This document shows positions 20,801 to 29,427 of a DNA stretch of 64,000 nt, piece by piece; position 1 is the stretch's first letter, and each line of letters opens with the position of its first letter. The stretch spans positions 186,001 to 250,000 of the forward strand of contig NZ_WXTX01000003.1 in NCBI RefSeq assembly GCF_009848685.1, given 5' to 3'. The position numbers and the translations under genes are program-made. This DNA is from Andreprevotia sp. IGB-42. Its GTDB lineage: Bacteria; Pseudomonadota; Gammaproteobacteria; Burkholderiales; Chitinibacteraceae. The notes below the pieces were generated by a model that saw only the letters and a program-made list of their open reading frames with translations, ran no database searches and had not been told where the DNA came from.

Positions 20801-21754
20801 CAGGAGCTGGCATCCGGCCGCGACCTGATCGCGATCCGCGCACAACTGGGCGATGCAGCGCAGCTCACCTTCCGCGATGAAGCCGATGATGTCGGCATCG
20901 AACAGAGCGGCCTGGTGAAATGGGACTTCGGCGATCTGCCGGTCAGCCTGACCATCAAGCGCCAGGGCCGCAAGCTCACCGGCTACCCTGCCCTCGTGGC
21001 CGAGGAAGCCAGTTGCGCGATCGAACTCTTCGATACCCGGCATGCAGCTGACGCTGCCCACCGCGAAGGCGTGGTGAAACTGCTGCGCATCGAGCTGAAA
21101 GAGCACGTGAAGCAGCTGGAAAAATCCGTTCCCAATTTCCAGCAGCTGGCGATTGCGCTGCGCGCACTGGGCAACCCGGACATGCTGATGGCCGATATCG
21201 TCAGCACCATCTGCAACCGTGCGTTCCTGGGTGACGACGAGCCGCCACGCACCCGCAAGGATTTCGATGCCCAGAAATCCCGTGCCAAGGTACGGCTGCC
21301 CAGCGTGCGCGATGCGGTAACGCGTTCGCTCACTGATATCGTGGTGGAATACGCGCCGCTGGCAGCCCATCTGGGCAAGCCCGGCCCCATCCACGCGCAG
21401 CTGAAAGACCAGCTCGACAAACTGGTGTTCAATGGCTTCCTGACCGCAACACCTTGGGAGCAATTGCAGCGGCTGCCGATCTATATCAAGGCAATCCGCG
21501 TGCGGCTGGACAAGCGCGTGCAGAACCCGCAGCGGGACGGCCAGCGCGGCGCCGAGATCAACGAGCTGATGACCCGCTGGCTGCTGGAGCTGGAAAAATG
21601 GCAGCGTGAAGGACGCGATACCGCCCCCTTGCTGCCATTCCGCTGGATGATCGAAGAGCTGCGCATCGGCTTGTTTGCGCAGGAGCTGCGCACGCCCTAC
21701 CCGGTTTCCACCAAGCGCCTGAACAAAATCTGGGACGACATCACCCGTCGATGA
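17867..21754 (+). CDS. hrpA: ATP-dependent RNA helicase HrpA
   Basis: A 1295-residue DEAH-box helicase of the long HrpA class involved in RNA processing and rescue of stalled ribosomes. Walker A GETGSGKTTQ lies at about residues 98-107 and DEAH at 195-198. SAT is in motif III and QRSGRCGR is motif VI. These are followed by the HA2/winged-helix, OB-fold and long C-terminal DUF3418 region. Length matches the family (about 1300). The next gene follows ten bases after the stop and is probably co-transcribed. Confidence 0.97.
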   Translation: MSLPSLAELSSRLDLTTARDRWGLEKKLHTLSERLASGKPSERMLGELDRELAAAAEKTAGRRARLPKPEFDDNLPVNQKRDEIAAAIRDNQVVIICGETGSGKTTQIPKICLELGRGVTGLIGHTQPRRLAARSVASRIAQELKSELGSIVGFKVRFTDKSTGDSYIKLMTDGILLAETMSDRYLANYDTIIVDEAHERSLNIDFLLGFLKQLLPRRPDLKVIVTSATIDADRFSKHFDGAPVLEVSGRTFPVEVRYAPLQSRDEDDAEIEMEEAIVREVEHLWRQDGAGDVLVFLPGEREIRETAEEFRRTKLKGAEVIPLFARLSNEDQQRIFRPGNGRRVVLATNVAETSLTVPGIRYVIDSGLARIKRYSPRAKVEQLQIEPISQASARQRSGRCGRVSSGICVRLYSEDDFNLRPGFTDPEIVRSSLAAVILRMAALKLGVVDQFPFLEAPSGKLIADGYAQLHELGAVDDVNELTATGKQLARLPVDPRLGRMLLAGHENQCLSEILIIASGLSVQDPRDRPFDAREAADRAQAKFTDEKSDFLSYLHLWTFFERAQNEKTSNKQLLTLCHDNFLSYLRMREWRDLYRQLADTVEDLEWRSNETPGTYEQIHKALMAGLLGSLGMKQPENDEYLGARGLKFSIFPGSCLKKARPKWIVAGSLVETTKLFGRTVAAIEPEWVERIAAHLTSKHYFEPHWEKERAEVVASERVTLYGLPIVNRRRVNYGRINPVEAREMFIRDALVRFNYKTNARFFDHNIGLLLEIEELEHKARRQDVLVDEEALYQFFDTLIPADIVGGAGFEAWRKKAEQADPQLLFLTREFLMSHSASSVTEDQFPPFFRLAETKLPLAYRFEPGHALDGVTITLPLHQLNRVNHAVFDWLVPGMLREKITLLVKSLPKAIRRLCVPVPEFATRMLTDLEKADREAPLLPQLAQAVTRGVGQQVSADEFDTSDLPLHLQMNYRVVDDGGQELASGRDLIAIRAQLGDAAQLTFRDEADDVGIEQSGLVKWDFGDLPVSLTIKRQGRKLTGYPALVAEEASCAIELFDTRHAADAAHREGVVKLLRIELKEHVKQLEKSVPNFQQLAIALRALGNPDMLMADIVSTICNRAFLGDDEPPRTRKDFDAQKSRAKVRLPSVRDAVTRSLTDIVVEYAPLAAHLGKPGPIHAQLKDQLDKLVFNGFLTATPWEQLQRLPIYIKAIRVRLDKRVQNPQRDGQRGAEINELMTRWLLELEKWQREGRDTAPLLPFRWMIEELRIGLFAQELRTPYPVSTKRLNKIWDDITRR

Positions 21755-21764
21755 GCGCCGCACG

Positions 21765-22490
21765 ATGAAGCCTCACATCGACCTGCGCGGCGCACTGTAC
21801 GAACAGCCGAAAAGCGTGGATACCCGCCGTACCGCGTTGATTGCCGGCGCGGTGGGCCGGCTGGGTGAAACCTTGCTCAACCGGCTGGTGCAGGAATACC
21901 GCCATGTGTGGGTGCTGACCAGCAAACCCATGGTCAGCAGCACCACGCGCTGTGATGATGTCTATCTGCCCGGCGAGCCACTGGACCACGCCGTGCTGGC
22001 AGCCTGCGCTTTGCCGCCGGTGGACGATGTGTTTTGCCACATAGGTGAGCGCAGCCTGTCCAGCCAGCGCGACCTGGGTATGCACACGATGCGCGCACAG
22101 GACGCATTGCCGCTGGCGCAAGCCGCCGCCCATGCCGGCAGCAAACGCTTTTGCCTGATCCAGCCGGTGGCCGCATCCGTACAGATGATGCGCAACCTGC
22201 CACTGGCAGGCGGCGAGCTCGCGCGCCAGTTGGCGCTGCTGCCGTTTGAAAACGTCAGCCACATCCATCCGAGTGCTTACCGGCTGGATGATGCGCCCAA
22301 AGACTTCCTGGCACGCTTCAAGGCGGTTTACCTGGCACAGTTTGCGTACATGCTGCCGCATTCCGTCGCGCCACTGACCAGCGAGCGCATTGCAGAGGCG
22401 GTGCTGATGGCGATGCAGCGCGCGGAACCCGGGCTGGCCAGCCTGGATATCCGCGATCTGCGCACCTTGTTGGGCATCGCCAGCCGCTGA
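21765..22490 (+). CDS. Rossmann-fold NAD(P)-binding-like protein of unknown function
   Basis: A 241-residue protein with a dinucleotide-binding-like opening at residues 24-40 (IAGAVGRLGETLLNRLV). It keeps the atypical short-chain-dehydrogenase/NAD-dependent-epimerase-like arrangement but lacks an obvious YxxxK catalytic motif. A NmrA-like or atypical SDR role is possible, but no substrate can be proposed. It begins ten bases after hrpA, which suggests co-transcription, and faces the phosphonate genes convergently. Confidence 0.6.
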   Translation: MKPHIDLRGALYEQPKSVDTRRTALIAGAVGRLGETLLNRLVQEYRHVWVLTSKPMVSSTTRCDDVYLPGEPLDHAVLAACALPPVDDVFCHIGERSLSSQRDLGMHTMRAQDALPLAQAAAHAGSKRFCLIQPVAASVQMMRNLPLAGGELARQLALLPFENVSHIHPSAYRLDDAPKDFLARFKAVYLAQFAYMLPHSVAPLTSERIAEAVLMAMQRAEPGLASLDIRDLRTLLGIASR

Positions 22491-22566
22491 GCATGCTCTG
22501 TACCGCGGCCATCATCTGGAAGCGGTAGCCGCTCCGGGGCATGATGGGCCGTGAAGCTGTCCCGCA

Positions 22567-23667
22567 TCAGCGAGCCAGATTACGCTCCGCCAGTGCGAAC
22601 GAGATGCTCATGCCCACGCCGGCGGTAATCGCCACCGCCATGACGCCCGGCGCCACATCGCGCACCAGATAATCACCCGGGCCGCTGGCATAGATGCCCT
22701 GCCAGCGCTCTGCCACTTCCAGCCGGCGGCCCAGTGCGGCTTCGGCCAGTTGCAGCAGCCGCGCATCGACGGCCTCGGTATTGAATGGCCCCACCGATTC
22801 ACCGTAGCGATGCGAATCACCGATCAGCAGCTCACCCGCGTGGCCCACCTGCTGCACGATCAGGTGGATGCCTTCATCCAGCAAGAACGGATCGTGTTCG
22901 CGCACTTGCGCCCGCAAGGCGGCAAGCGATGCCAGATCGTCGAAGGCCTCGTAGCGCAGCGTGGATAGACCGGTCATCAGCGCTGGCCCCAGCGTGAAGC
23001 CGGGGCTGCGCGTACGCAACATCTGCAGCGAACAGCGCTTGAGGCCCTGGCCGGCAAACGCTTCCGGGTACAGCGTCTGGAAATCGTGCCCGGCGCAGAC
23101 GATGGCGCGCCCGGCCTGCCATACGCCACTGCTGGTGTGGATATGCGGCAGCGTGATTGCATTGACCTGCGTGCCGAACACGAAGGTGATGCCATGCATG
23201 TTCTGCAGCCAGCGTGCGATGGCCGGGATGGCCACACGCGCTTCCAGCGCGATTTCGCTGGGGCTGAACAAGCCACCCAGCGCGGTAGCCGGCAAGCCCT
23301 GTGCGGCGATGTCATCCACGCCGACAAGCTGCGTGTGGTATTCGGCGCCGCGTACCGCCTGAAACTCCTGCAGCACCGCCCATTCCGCAGCATCACGCGC
23401 GATGATGAGGCTGCCCTGCGCCTTGTGCCAGCACCCGGCCTGCGCCAGTACGTCCAGCCAGATTTCCCGCGAGCGCAAAGCCAGCGTGCGCATGTCGCCA
23501 GGGCGTTGCCCCAGTGCCAGCCCCAGGCCGAAGTTGCGAATCGATGCCCCCAGCGCAGCGCTATCGCGCTCGAACACCGTGACTTTCAGCCCCTGCCTGC
23601 TGGCCGCCAGTGCGTGCGCCAGGCCGGCAATGCCGGCGCCGACGATGGCCACATCGCACGTGTTCAC
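22567..23667 (-). CDS. FAD-dependent oxidoreductase of phosphonate-degradation clusters (TIGR03364-type)
   Basis: A 366-residue DAO-family flavoenzyme. The N-terminal FAD-binding motif [13 protein letters not shown] is followed by a second-strand acidic residue (FERD). The C-terminal half ends [16 protein letters not shown]. Proteins of this type recur next to phnW/phnX, and work on relatives points to amine oxidation of AEP derivatives such as N-alkyl AEP, feeding phosphonoacetaldehyde to PhnX. That substrate is an inference here. Its start overlaps the phnX stop by four bases, so it is the third gene of phnW-phnX-FAD and is translationally coupled to phnX. Confidence 0.85.
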   Translation of the reverse strand: MNTCDVAIVGAGIAGLAHALAASRQGLKVTVFERDSAALGASIRNFGLGLALGQRPGDMRTLALRSREIWLDVLAQAGCWHKAQGSLIIARDAAEWAVLQEFQAVRGAEYHTQLVGVDDIAAQGLPATALGGLFSPSEIALEARVAIPAIARWLQNMHGITFVFGTQVNAITLPHIHTSSGVWQAGRAIVCAGHDFQTLYPEAFAGQGLKRCSLQMLRTRSPGFTLGPALMTGLSTLRYEAFDDLASLAALRAQVREHDPFLLDEGIHLIVQQVGHAGELLIGDSHRYGESVGPFNTEAVDARLLQLAEAALGRRLEVAERWQGIYASGPGDYLVRDVAPGVMAVAITAGVGMSISFALAERNLAR

Positions 23668-24500
23668 GGACGTTCACCCCGGGCAATGCGCGCTTCGATG
23701 TCCGAAATCACCGGCAGCAGATCGGCAATGGTATCCACCACGTAGTGCGCGCCGGCAAGGTACAGCTTCTTTTCCGCCGCAGTGCGCTTGCGCGCCTGCT
23801 CCGCGGTTGGTAACGCCACCCATTCTTCTGCAGACAGTCCCACTTCGTTGCCGGAAACCGACAAGCCCACTGTCCACATGCCGGCAGCCAGCCCTTCGTC
23901 GATACCGGGCACGGTGTCATCCACCTTCACGCACGCCGCCACATCACTCACACCCAGCTGGATCACGTTTTCCAGCACCATCCATGGCCCCGGGCGACCA
24001 CCGGCCTTCAGGTCATCGGTGGCGACAATGCAATCTGGCGCGTAGCCACGCTCTGCGGCAATCGGCGTCAGCGCCTGCATCACCACGCCCGGGTAGCCAG
24101 TGCACGAGCCGATCTTGATGCCCTTGCCGCGCAGTGCAGCCACAGTCACCAATGCACCGGATATCAGTTGCGAGTAGTCGCCCACCTTGGACACCTGCAG
24201 CGGCATGAATGCCTCGTAGACGGCATCCACATCGCGGTCGCTCATTGGCCGGCCATAGCGTGCGTGCCAGCGCGCGGCCACTTGTGGCATGTCGCCCAGC
24301 GCGCGGATGTGATCCCACTTGGCGAGGCCCATCGGAATACGCGCCTCGGCCATGCTGATTTCGATGCCGAAACCGGCCAGCGCATCGATCAGCACCTGGG
24401 TAGGCGCAAACGAGCCGAAATCGAACACGGTGCCGGCCCAATCAAAAATGACAGCCTGTACCGGGCCGGTGTAGTGGCGGGAATAGCGATAATTCATCAT
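23664..24500 (-). CDS. phnX: Phosphonoacetaldehyde hydrolase PhnX
   Basis: HAD-superfamily enzyme splitting phosphonoacetaldehyde into acetaldehyde and phosphate. The 278-residue product has the nucleophile motif FDWAGT with Asp20. Lys61 (GLAKWDH) sits 41 residues later, matching the Schiff-base lysine that distinguishes PhnX from other HAD phosphatases. A C-terminal [12 protein letters not shown] metal motif completes the site. The ATG at 24500 has AAGGA at good spacing. A longer reading frame upstream lacks a ribosome site and runs into phnW, so it was not used. It lies 46 bases downstream of phnW. Confidence 0.96.
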   Translation of the reverse strand: MMNYRYSRHYTGPVQAVIFDWAGTVFDFGSFAPTQVLIDALAGFGIEISMAEARIPMGLAKWDHIRALGDMPQVAARWHARYGRPMSDRDVDAVYEAFMPLQVSKVGDYSQLISGALVTVAALRGKGIKIGSCTGYPGVVMQALTPIAAERGYAPDCIVATDDLKAGGRPGPWMVLENVIQLGVSDVAACVKVDDTVPGIDEGLAAGMWTVGLSVSGNEVGLSAEEWVALPTAEQARKRTAAEKKLYLAGAHYVVDTIADLLPVISDIEARIARGERP

Positions 24501-24546
24501 GGAGATCCTTGTTTGAACCCGCGGACGCAGCCGCCGGGGAGTGAAA

Positions 24547-25647
24547 TCAACGGGTCCAGCCCAGCTGGTCCAATGCATCGGCCACGGCGGCGATGGCCTG
24601 CTTGATCTCGGCAGCGTCAATGGCACCGATGCAGCCGACGCGGAAGGTGTTCACTTCGGTGAGCTTGCCCGGATAGAGCACGAAGCCACGTTCGCGCACC
24701 GCTTCGTAGAAGCGGCGGAAGTCGTAGTCCGGGTGATCGGGCGCGAGGAAGGTGTAAATGATCGGCGCTTGCAACGGAGCCGGCAGGAACAGCGACAATC
24801 CCAGCGACTGCATACCGGCCACCAGTGCCGCGCCATTGGCGCTGTAGCGGGCCAGCCGGGCAGGCTGGCCGCCTTCTTCGTGGTATTGATCCAGCGCGGC
24901 GCGGAAAGCGGCGACCACGTGGGTGGGCGGGGTAAAGCGCCATTGACCGGTTTTTTGCATGTACAGGTATTGATCGGGCAGATCCATCGCCAGCGAATGG
25001 CTGTTGCCGGCACTGGCCAGCAACACATCACGGTTGACGATGACGAAGCCCATGCCCGGCACGCCCTCGAGGCATTTGTTGCTGGACGAAATCAGCGCAT
25101 CGAACGGCAATGTGCGTGCATCGATATCCAGCGCACCGAAGGAGCTCATCGCATCGATGATCAGCCGGCGGCCAGCCTGCGCCACTACTGCGGCAATCGC
25201 TGCCAGCGGGTTGAGAATGCCGGTACTGGTTTCGCAATGGATGGCGCCCACGTGGGTAATGGCCGGGTCGGCCGCCAATACCGCGGCGATTTCCGCCGGA
25301 TCGGGCGGCACGTTGTCCGCGGTTTCGTAAACAGCCACCGCGCGCCCCAGTACGCGCGTCAGCTGCGCCATGCGCTTGCCGTACGCGCCGTTCACCAGCA
25401 CCAGCAACTTGCCATCGCGCGGCACCAGGTTGCCAATGGCCGCCTCGACCGCGAACGTGCCCGAACCCTGCACCGGCACGCACACATGCGTATCGCCGGC
25501 ATGAGCGATTTCGACCAGATCGGCACATACACTGGCGGTCAGCGTATTGAAGCTGGTATCCCAGGAGCCCCAGTCGGTGAGCATGGCCATCTTGGTACGC
25601 AGGGTAGTGGTCAACGGACCGGGGGTTAGCAGGATGGGTTCACGCAT
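24547..25647 (-). CDS. phnW: 2-Aminoethylphosphonate--pyruvate transaminase PhnW
   Basis: PLP-dependent class V transaminase converting AEP plus pyruvate to phosphonoacetaldehyde plus alanine. The 366-residue product opens [15 protein letters not shown]. The PLP lysine is in the [12 protein letters not shown] motif, and C-terminal segments match the family. The start at 25647 is fixed by an AAGGAG seven bases upstream; a nearby ATG at 25652 is out of frame. It is first in the phnW-phnX-FAD operon. A degenerate GTCTAGAC-type site lies about 80 bases upstream. Confidence 0.96.
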   Translation of the reverse strand: MREPILLTPGPLTTTLRTKMAMLTDWGSWDTSFNTLTASVCADLVEIAHAGDTHVCVPVQGSGTFAVEAAIGNLVPRDGKLLVLVNGAYGKRMAQLTRVLGRAVAVYETADNVPPDPAEIAAVLAADPAITHVGAIHCETSTGILNPLAAIAAVVAQAGRRLIIDAMSSFGALDIDARTLPFDALISSSNKCLEGVPGMGFVIVNRDVLLASAGNSHSLAMDLPDQYLYMQKTGQWRFTPPTHVVAAFRAALDQYHEEGGQPARLARYSANGAALVAGMQSLGLSLFLPAPLQAPIIYTFLAPDHPDYDFRRFYEAVRERGFVLYPGKLTEVNTFRVGCIGAIDAAEIKQAIAAVADALDQLGWTR

Positions 25648-25721
25648 TTCATTACTCCTTGTGGGCGGCCTGTTCACCAGCGGCGGAACAGGTGTTGGCA
25701 ATTGCGGCCATGGAAAACCAG

Positions 25722-25733
25722 TCATCTAGACCA
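25722..25733. promoter_or_regulatory. Degenerate GTCTAGAC-type operator before phnW
   Basis: TCATCTAGACCA matches the idealised palindrome TGGTCTAGACCA at ten of twelve positions. It is located 75-86 bases before the phnW start. It belongs with the exact GTCTAGAC sites at 29247, 29278, 38836 and 57045. Confidence 0.5.
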
Positions 25734-25745
25734 ATTTTCCATTTC

Positions 25746-25768
25746 AAAAAAACCGGGGCGAGCCCCGG
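25746..25768 (-). terminator. Terminator of the phnZ-phnT-permease operon
   Basis: Perfect stem CCGGGGC/GCCCCGG with a two-base loop. On the minus strand a run of seven T residues follows. It lies just downstream of the permease stop and ahead of phnW. Confidence 0.88.
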
Positions 25769-25786
25769 CAGAGGAAGAAGGTGTAT

Positions 25787-27499
25787 TCAGCGTGCACGCC
25801 ACGCCTGGGTGCGGCGGCGCACCCCGTGTGACAGCAAGCCGAACAGCAGGCATACGCCGGCCGAGGTCAGTACGATCAGCGTGGCCATGCCGGCGGCGGC
25901 GGCGGTATCGCCGGCGTCATCCATATTCAGCACAGCCACCGAAGCCAGCACCGTATCCGGTGTGTAGAGGAAGATCACCGCCGATACCGTGGTCATCGCC
26001 GATACGAAGAAGTAGCGCGCCACATCGAGCACCGCCGGCAGGCAGACCGGCAGCGTCACCCGCCATGCGGTCACCCAGAACGGCACCTTGAGCGACGCCG
26101 CCACCGCTTCGAATTCGCCGTCGAGCTGCTTGAGCGCGGTGACGGCAGTGAGATGCGCGGTGGTGTAGAAGTGTGCGACCGAGCACAGCACCAGGATGCC
26201 CAGCGTGCAGTACAGGAAATGCAGCGGGTTCTGCGGATCATTGAAGAAGAAGATGTAACCCAGCCCCAGCACCAGCCCCGGCACCGCCATGGGCAGCACC
26301 GCCAGCAGCTTGACCAGTTGCCGGGCCACCGGTGCGGCAGCAGTTTTTTCCGCCAGGTAAGCGCCGGTGAACACCGTGGCCGTCCCCAGTACCGCGGTGG
26401 CACCAGAGAGCTTGAGGCTGTTCCAGAACGCCAGCCAGCCACCACCATCCATATTGTCGAAATCGAAATGCGCAAGCGTGGGGGCCAGGTTGTAGGGCCA
26501 CAGCTTGATGAAGGCCGCAGCGACCGCCGTGCCGAGGATGACCAGCAAGCCAGCGGCAATCAGCGCGCAACACGCCACGCTGAGCAGATCCACCCAGCGT
26601 TGCCTTGCCGGCACCAGTGGCTGTGCCCGCGCGGTAAGCAATGCGCGCTGGCGTTTCTGCAGCACCACATCCACCACGAAGCTGAGCACGGCCGGCAACA
26701 GCAACAGCAGGCCGATGACCGCCCCCTTGGGGAAGTTCTGCTGGCCGATCACCTGCTTGTACGCCTCCACCGCCAGTACGTTGTACTGGCCGCCGATCAC
26801 CTTGGGAGCACCGAAGTCGACGATCACCAGCGTGAACACCACTAGCGCGGCCGAGATCAGCCCGTAGCGCACCGCTGGCAGTGTCACCGTCCAGAACTGG
26901 CGCAGGCGGCCAGCACCCAGTGCATTGGCAGCTTCGTACAGCCGTGCATCCGCCACCGACAATGCGGTGATCAGGATCATCAGCGCGTGCGGAAAGGTGA
27001 AGAAGACTTCGGCGATCACGATGCCCCAGAAGCCGTAGATGCTGCCGTCCGGAAACCAGCTCTTCAGCACCCCCTGGTTGCCGAACAGATAGACCAGCGC
27101 AATGCCGGGCAGCAATGAGGGCGCCAGTAGCGGAATCAGCGCCAGGCCGCGGAACAGCGTCTTGCCGGGCATGGCGGTACGCGTGAGCGCGGAAGCAAAC
27201 GCATACGCCAGCGGCAATACGATCACCGCGGTGGTGCACGATACCGCCAGGCTGTTGCGGATGGCATGCCAGAAATGGCTGCCGCCAGCGATCTCCACAA
27301 ACTGCGCCAGGCCGACGAACGCGCCCTGCTGATCGGTCACTGCCTTGCCCAGGATGGCGGACAGTGGCAGCGCCAGGAAAACGATCAATACCAGCGCAAC
27401 CACGCAGCTGAGCACGCCGGCCAGGCGCTGGCTGCGCTCGGCCGCCGGGCCACGCAATGCCAGGCCCGGGATGCGCAATGCCTGCAGGATGGCCATCAT
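25787..27499 (-). CDS. Fused 2-aminoethylphosphonate ABC transporter permease
   Basis: Inner-membrane permease of about 570 residues with two binding-protein-dependent transport domains in one chain, about twelve helices in all. This is the layout of the FbpB/ThiP class and of the AEP permease TIGR03262. EAA-like loops occur in each half (YEAANALGAGRLRQF and FEAVAASLKVPFW). The ATG at 27499 overlaps the phnT stop (ATGATG), so translation is coupled. A longer reading frame upstream runs through phnT and was rejected. It works with PhnT and with PhnS, encoded 10 kb away. Confidence 0.9.
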   Translation of the reverse strand: MMAILQALRIPGLALRGPAAERSQRLAGVLSCVVALVLIVFLALPLSAILGKAVTDQQGAFVGLAQFVEIAGGSHFWHAIRNSLAVSCTTAVIVLPLAYAFASALTRTAMPGKTLFRGLALIPLLAPSLLPGIALVYLFGNQGVLKSWFPDGSIYGFWGIVIAEVFFTFPHALMILITALSVADARLYEAANALGAGRLRQFWTVTLPAVRYGLISAALVVFTLVIVDFGAPKVIGGQYNVLAVEAYKQVIGQQNFPKGAVIGLLLLLPAVLSFVVDVVLQKRQRALLTARAQPLVPARQRWVDLLSVACCALIAAGLLVILGTAVAAAFIKLWPYNLAPTLAHFDFDNMDGGGWLAFWNSLKLSGATAVLGTATVFTGAYLAEKTAAAPVARQLVKLLAVLPMAVPGLVLGLGYIFFFNDPQNPLHFLYCTLGILVLCSVAHFYTTAHLTAVTALKQLDGEFEAVAASLKVPFWVTAWRVTLPVCLPAVLDVARYFFVSAMTTVSAVIFLYTPDTVLASVAVLNMDDAGDTAAAAGMATLIVLTSAGVCLLFGLLSHGVRRRTQAWRAR

Positions 27500-28638
27500 G
27501 CTGCCGCCCCGCTGGCGAAGCCGGTATCTTCCTTCGCATAGGCACGCAGCTTGTCGGCCGGCAGCGTCAGCGGTACGCGGCGTTCCGGCGACAGGCGCAG
27601 GCGCTGGAAATCGCCACGGCTCACATCGGCATTCACGCGCAGGTTGCCCCATAGCGGCACATTGAGCGCCACACGGTAAAAGCCACCCAGCAATTCGATC
27701 TTTTCAATATCGGCCAGCGCGGTATTGGCCTCGCCCATGGCGCCGCCTTCCCAGTGTGCATGCAGCACGATGTCTTCCGGGCGGATGAACAGCGACAATG
27801 CACCCTGCCCCACGGCCAGCGCCGGCAGCGTCTGCAGCGACAGGCCGATCTGGTTGACCTGCACGCCAGTCTCGACCGAGAACACCGCATCCACCCAGTT
27901 GGCGTGGCCAACGAAATCGGCAACGAAACGGCTGGCCGGCTGTGCATAGACTTCTTCCGGCGTACCCACCTGTTCGATCACGCCGTGGTTCATCACCACC
28001 ACGCGGTCTGCCATGGTCAGTGCCTCTTCCTGATCGTGCGTGACCATGATGGTGGTCACGCCCAGCTTCTGCTGCAGCGCCTTGATTTCGCGGCGCAGGT
28101 GCTCGCGCACGCGGGCATCCAGTGCGGACAACGGCTCGTCGAGCAACAGCAGGCCGGGGGATGTGGCCAGCGCGCGCGCCAGCGCCACCCGCTGCTGCTG
28201 CCCGCCGGACAATTGCGCCGGGTATTTCTTTTCGATGCCGGCCAGGCCGATCAGGTCCAGCAGATCGGTGACGCGGCGTTGCTTGTCTTCGCGGCGCCCT
28301 TTCAGGCCGTAGGCGATATTGCCGGCCACATCGAGATTGGGAAACAGTGCATAGCTCTGGAATACGATGCCGTAATCACGCTCGCTGGCGGGCAGCCGGG
28401 TTACGTCGCGCTGCTGCATGAACAAGCGGCCGGCGCTGGGCGCTTCAAGCCCGGCAATGATGCGCAGCAACGTGGTCTTGCCGCAGCCGGACGGGCCGAG
28501 CAAGCACAGGAACTCCCCTTTCCTGACCGACAGATCGATGCCGGACAGTGCCGAAAAATCGCCGAAGCGTTTGGCAATGCCATCGGTGCGCAGCAGCTCG
28601 CTGGCAGTGGTTCCGGTTACGGGGAAATCGGCTTTCAT
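27496..28638 (-). CDS. phnT: 2-Aminoethylphosphonate ABC transporter ATP-binding protein PhnT
   Basis: A 380-residue ATPase of the spermidine/iron/AEP importer class. Walker A is GPSGCGKTT, the Q-loop is VFQSYALFP, the signature is LSGGQQQR and Walker B is LLLLDEPLSALD. The switch histidine is in VTHDQEEA. A C-terminal TOBE domain (about residues 270-360) follows. Context with a fused permease, phnW/phnX and phnS supports AEP import. Its start overlaps the phnZ-like stop by four bases, giving a coupled phnZ-phnT-permease operon. Confidence 0.92.
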   Translation of the reverse strand: MKADFPVTGTTASELLRTDGIAKRFGDFSALSGIDLSVRKGEFLCLLGPSGCGKTTLLRIIAGLEAPSAGRLFMQQRDVTRLPASERDYGIVFQSYALFPNLDVAGNIAYGLKGRREDKQRRVTDLLDLIGLAGIEKKYPAQLSGGQQQRVALARALATSPGLLLLDEPLSALDARVREHLRREIKALQQKLGVTTIMVTHDQEEALTMADRVVVMNHGVIEQVGTPEEVYAQPASRFVADFVGHANWVDAVFSVETGVQVNQIGLSLQTLPALAVGQGALSLFIRPEDIVLHAHWEGGAMGEANTALADIEKIELLGGFYRVALNVPLWGNLRVNADVSRGDFQRLRLSPERRVPLTLPADKLRAYAKEDTGFASGAAA

Positions 28639-29222
28639 GCGGAAACACTCCGGGCAGTACGGGAAGAATCAGGACGGACAACCTGCCGGGCCAGCGCAAG
28701 GTAATGCGCCAGCGGCGGGGTAAGCTTGCCAACGATCTTGGCTTCGTCATCCCAGCGGCGCAGCGCTACTGCGGCAACGGCGTGCGGGTTGGCGGCAAAA
28801 CGGCGTACTTCACCGGCATCCATCGGGCCGCCCTGCAGCGCCAGCGACAGCGCGGATGCGTCCGACAGCGCAGCCGCGTAGCCCGGTTCGGTGGCACACA
28901 GGTAGCGCTTGGCAGATACATGCAGCGCAATCGGGGCCAGCACGTCGTCGGCAAACAGGTCTTTGAGCGCGGCCACGCCGATCTGCTCATGGCGGTCGTC
29001 CACGCCCATGGCGAGGTCGTGATCACCCTGCCCGGCCACCAGATGACCAACGTCGTGCAACAGCGCGGCGGTGATCAAGGCAGCGCTTGCGCCGGCCAGC
29101 TCTGCGCACTCCGCGCTTTGCAGCGCGTGCTCAAGCTGGGAGATGGCCTCACCGCCATAGAGCGACGCGGCGCTGGCGCCGAGCAGGGATTCGAGATGGG
29201 GCCAGGTCAGCGGCATGATCAT
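28635..29222 (-). CDS. PhnZ-like HD-domain di-iron oxygenase of phosphonate operons
   Basis: A 195-residue HD-domain protein of the phosphonate-associated family (TIGR03276). PhnZ oxidatively cleaves (R)-2-amino-1-hydroxyethylphosphonate to glycine and phosphate. Residues I recall as important in PhnZ are all present at matching spacing: Tyr22 and Glu25 (YGGEA), His32, His56-Asp57 and His60 (LLHDVGH). His78, His101 and Lys105 (HVSAKRY), Ser123 and Gln130 (QGGPMD) and Asp158 also match. A true oxygenase is therefore likelier than a nucleotide phosphohydrolase. The usual partner PhnY is not in the window. The start (ATG 29222 or 29216) lacks a clear Shine-Dalgarno. It leads the operon behind two exact GTCTAGAC sites. 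Confidence 0.85.
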   Translation of the reverse strand: MIMPLTWPHLESLLGASAASLYGGEAISQLEHALQSAECAELAGASAALITAALLHDVGHLVAGQGDHDLAMGVDDRHEQIGVAALKDLFADDVLAPIALHVSAKRYLCATEPGYAAALSDASALSLALQGGPMDAGEVRRFAANPHAVAAVALRRWDDEAKIVGKLTPPLAHYLALARQVVRPDSSRTARSVSA

Positions 29223-29246
29223 TGCAGTCGGGTACGATGGCGCGAA

Positions 29247-29254
29247 GTCTAGAC
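29247..29254. promoter_or_regulatory. GTCTAGAC operator 1 of the phnZ operon
   Basis: An exact eight-base palindrome 25-32 bases upstream of the PhnZ-like start. Its centre lies 31 bases (about three helical turns) from operator 2. The core resembles GntR/HutC-family operators. Confidence 0.65.
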
Positions 29255-29277
29255 ATCTTGTGTTACGTGCCCATGAC

Positions 29278-29285
29278 GTCTAGAC
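29278..29285. promoter_or_regulatory. GTCTAGAC operator 2 of the phnZ operon
   Basis: An exact palindrome inside TGACGTCTAGACGA, a 14-base string repeated exactly at the phnS promoter (38833-38846). On the minus strand it is followed by seven variable bases and GTAAC, the same arrangement as at phnS. Confidence 0.7.
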
Positions 29286-29366
29286 GACTTTTGCAAAAAC
29301 CCGACCAGTGTGCGAGTTTCCCGCTCCAACCCTTGTTCACCCGGATGGATCAGCGTGCGCCAATGC

Positions 29367-29391
29367 AAAAGGGCCTCCAGTGGAGGCCCTT
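29367..29391 (-). terminator. Terminator of the AidA/PixA operon
   Basis: Stem GGGCCTCC/GGAGGCCC with a three-base loop, followed on the minus strand by four T residues. It lies just downstream of the cysteine hydrolase gene and upstream of the phn operators. Confidence 0.7.
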
Positions 29392-29427
29392 GCAAACGCC
29401 GGTCTATCCGGCAGCAGGCATGTACGC

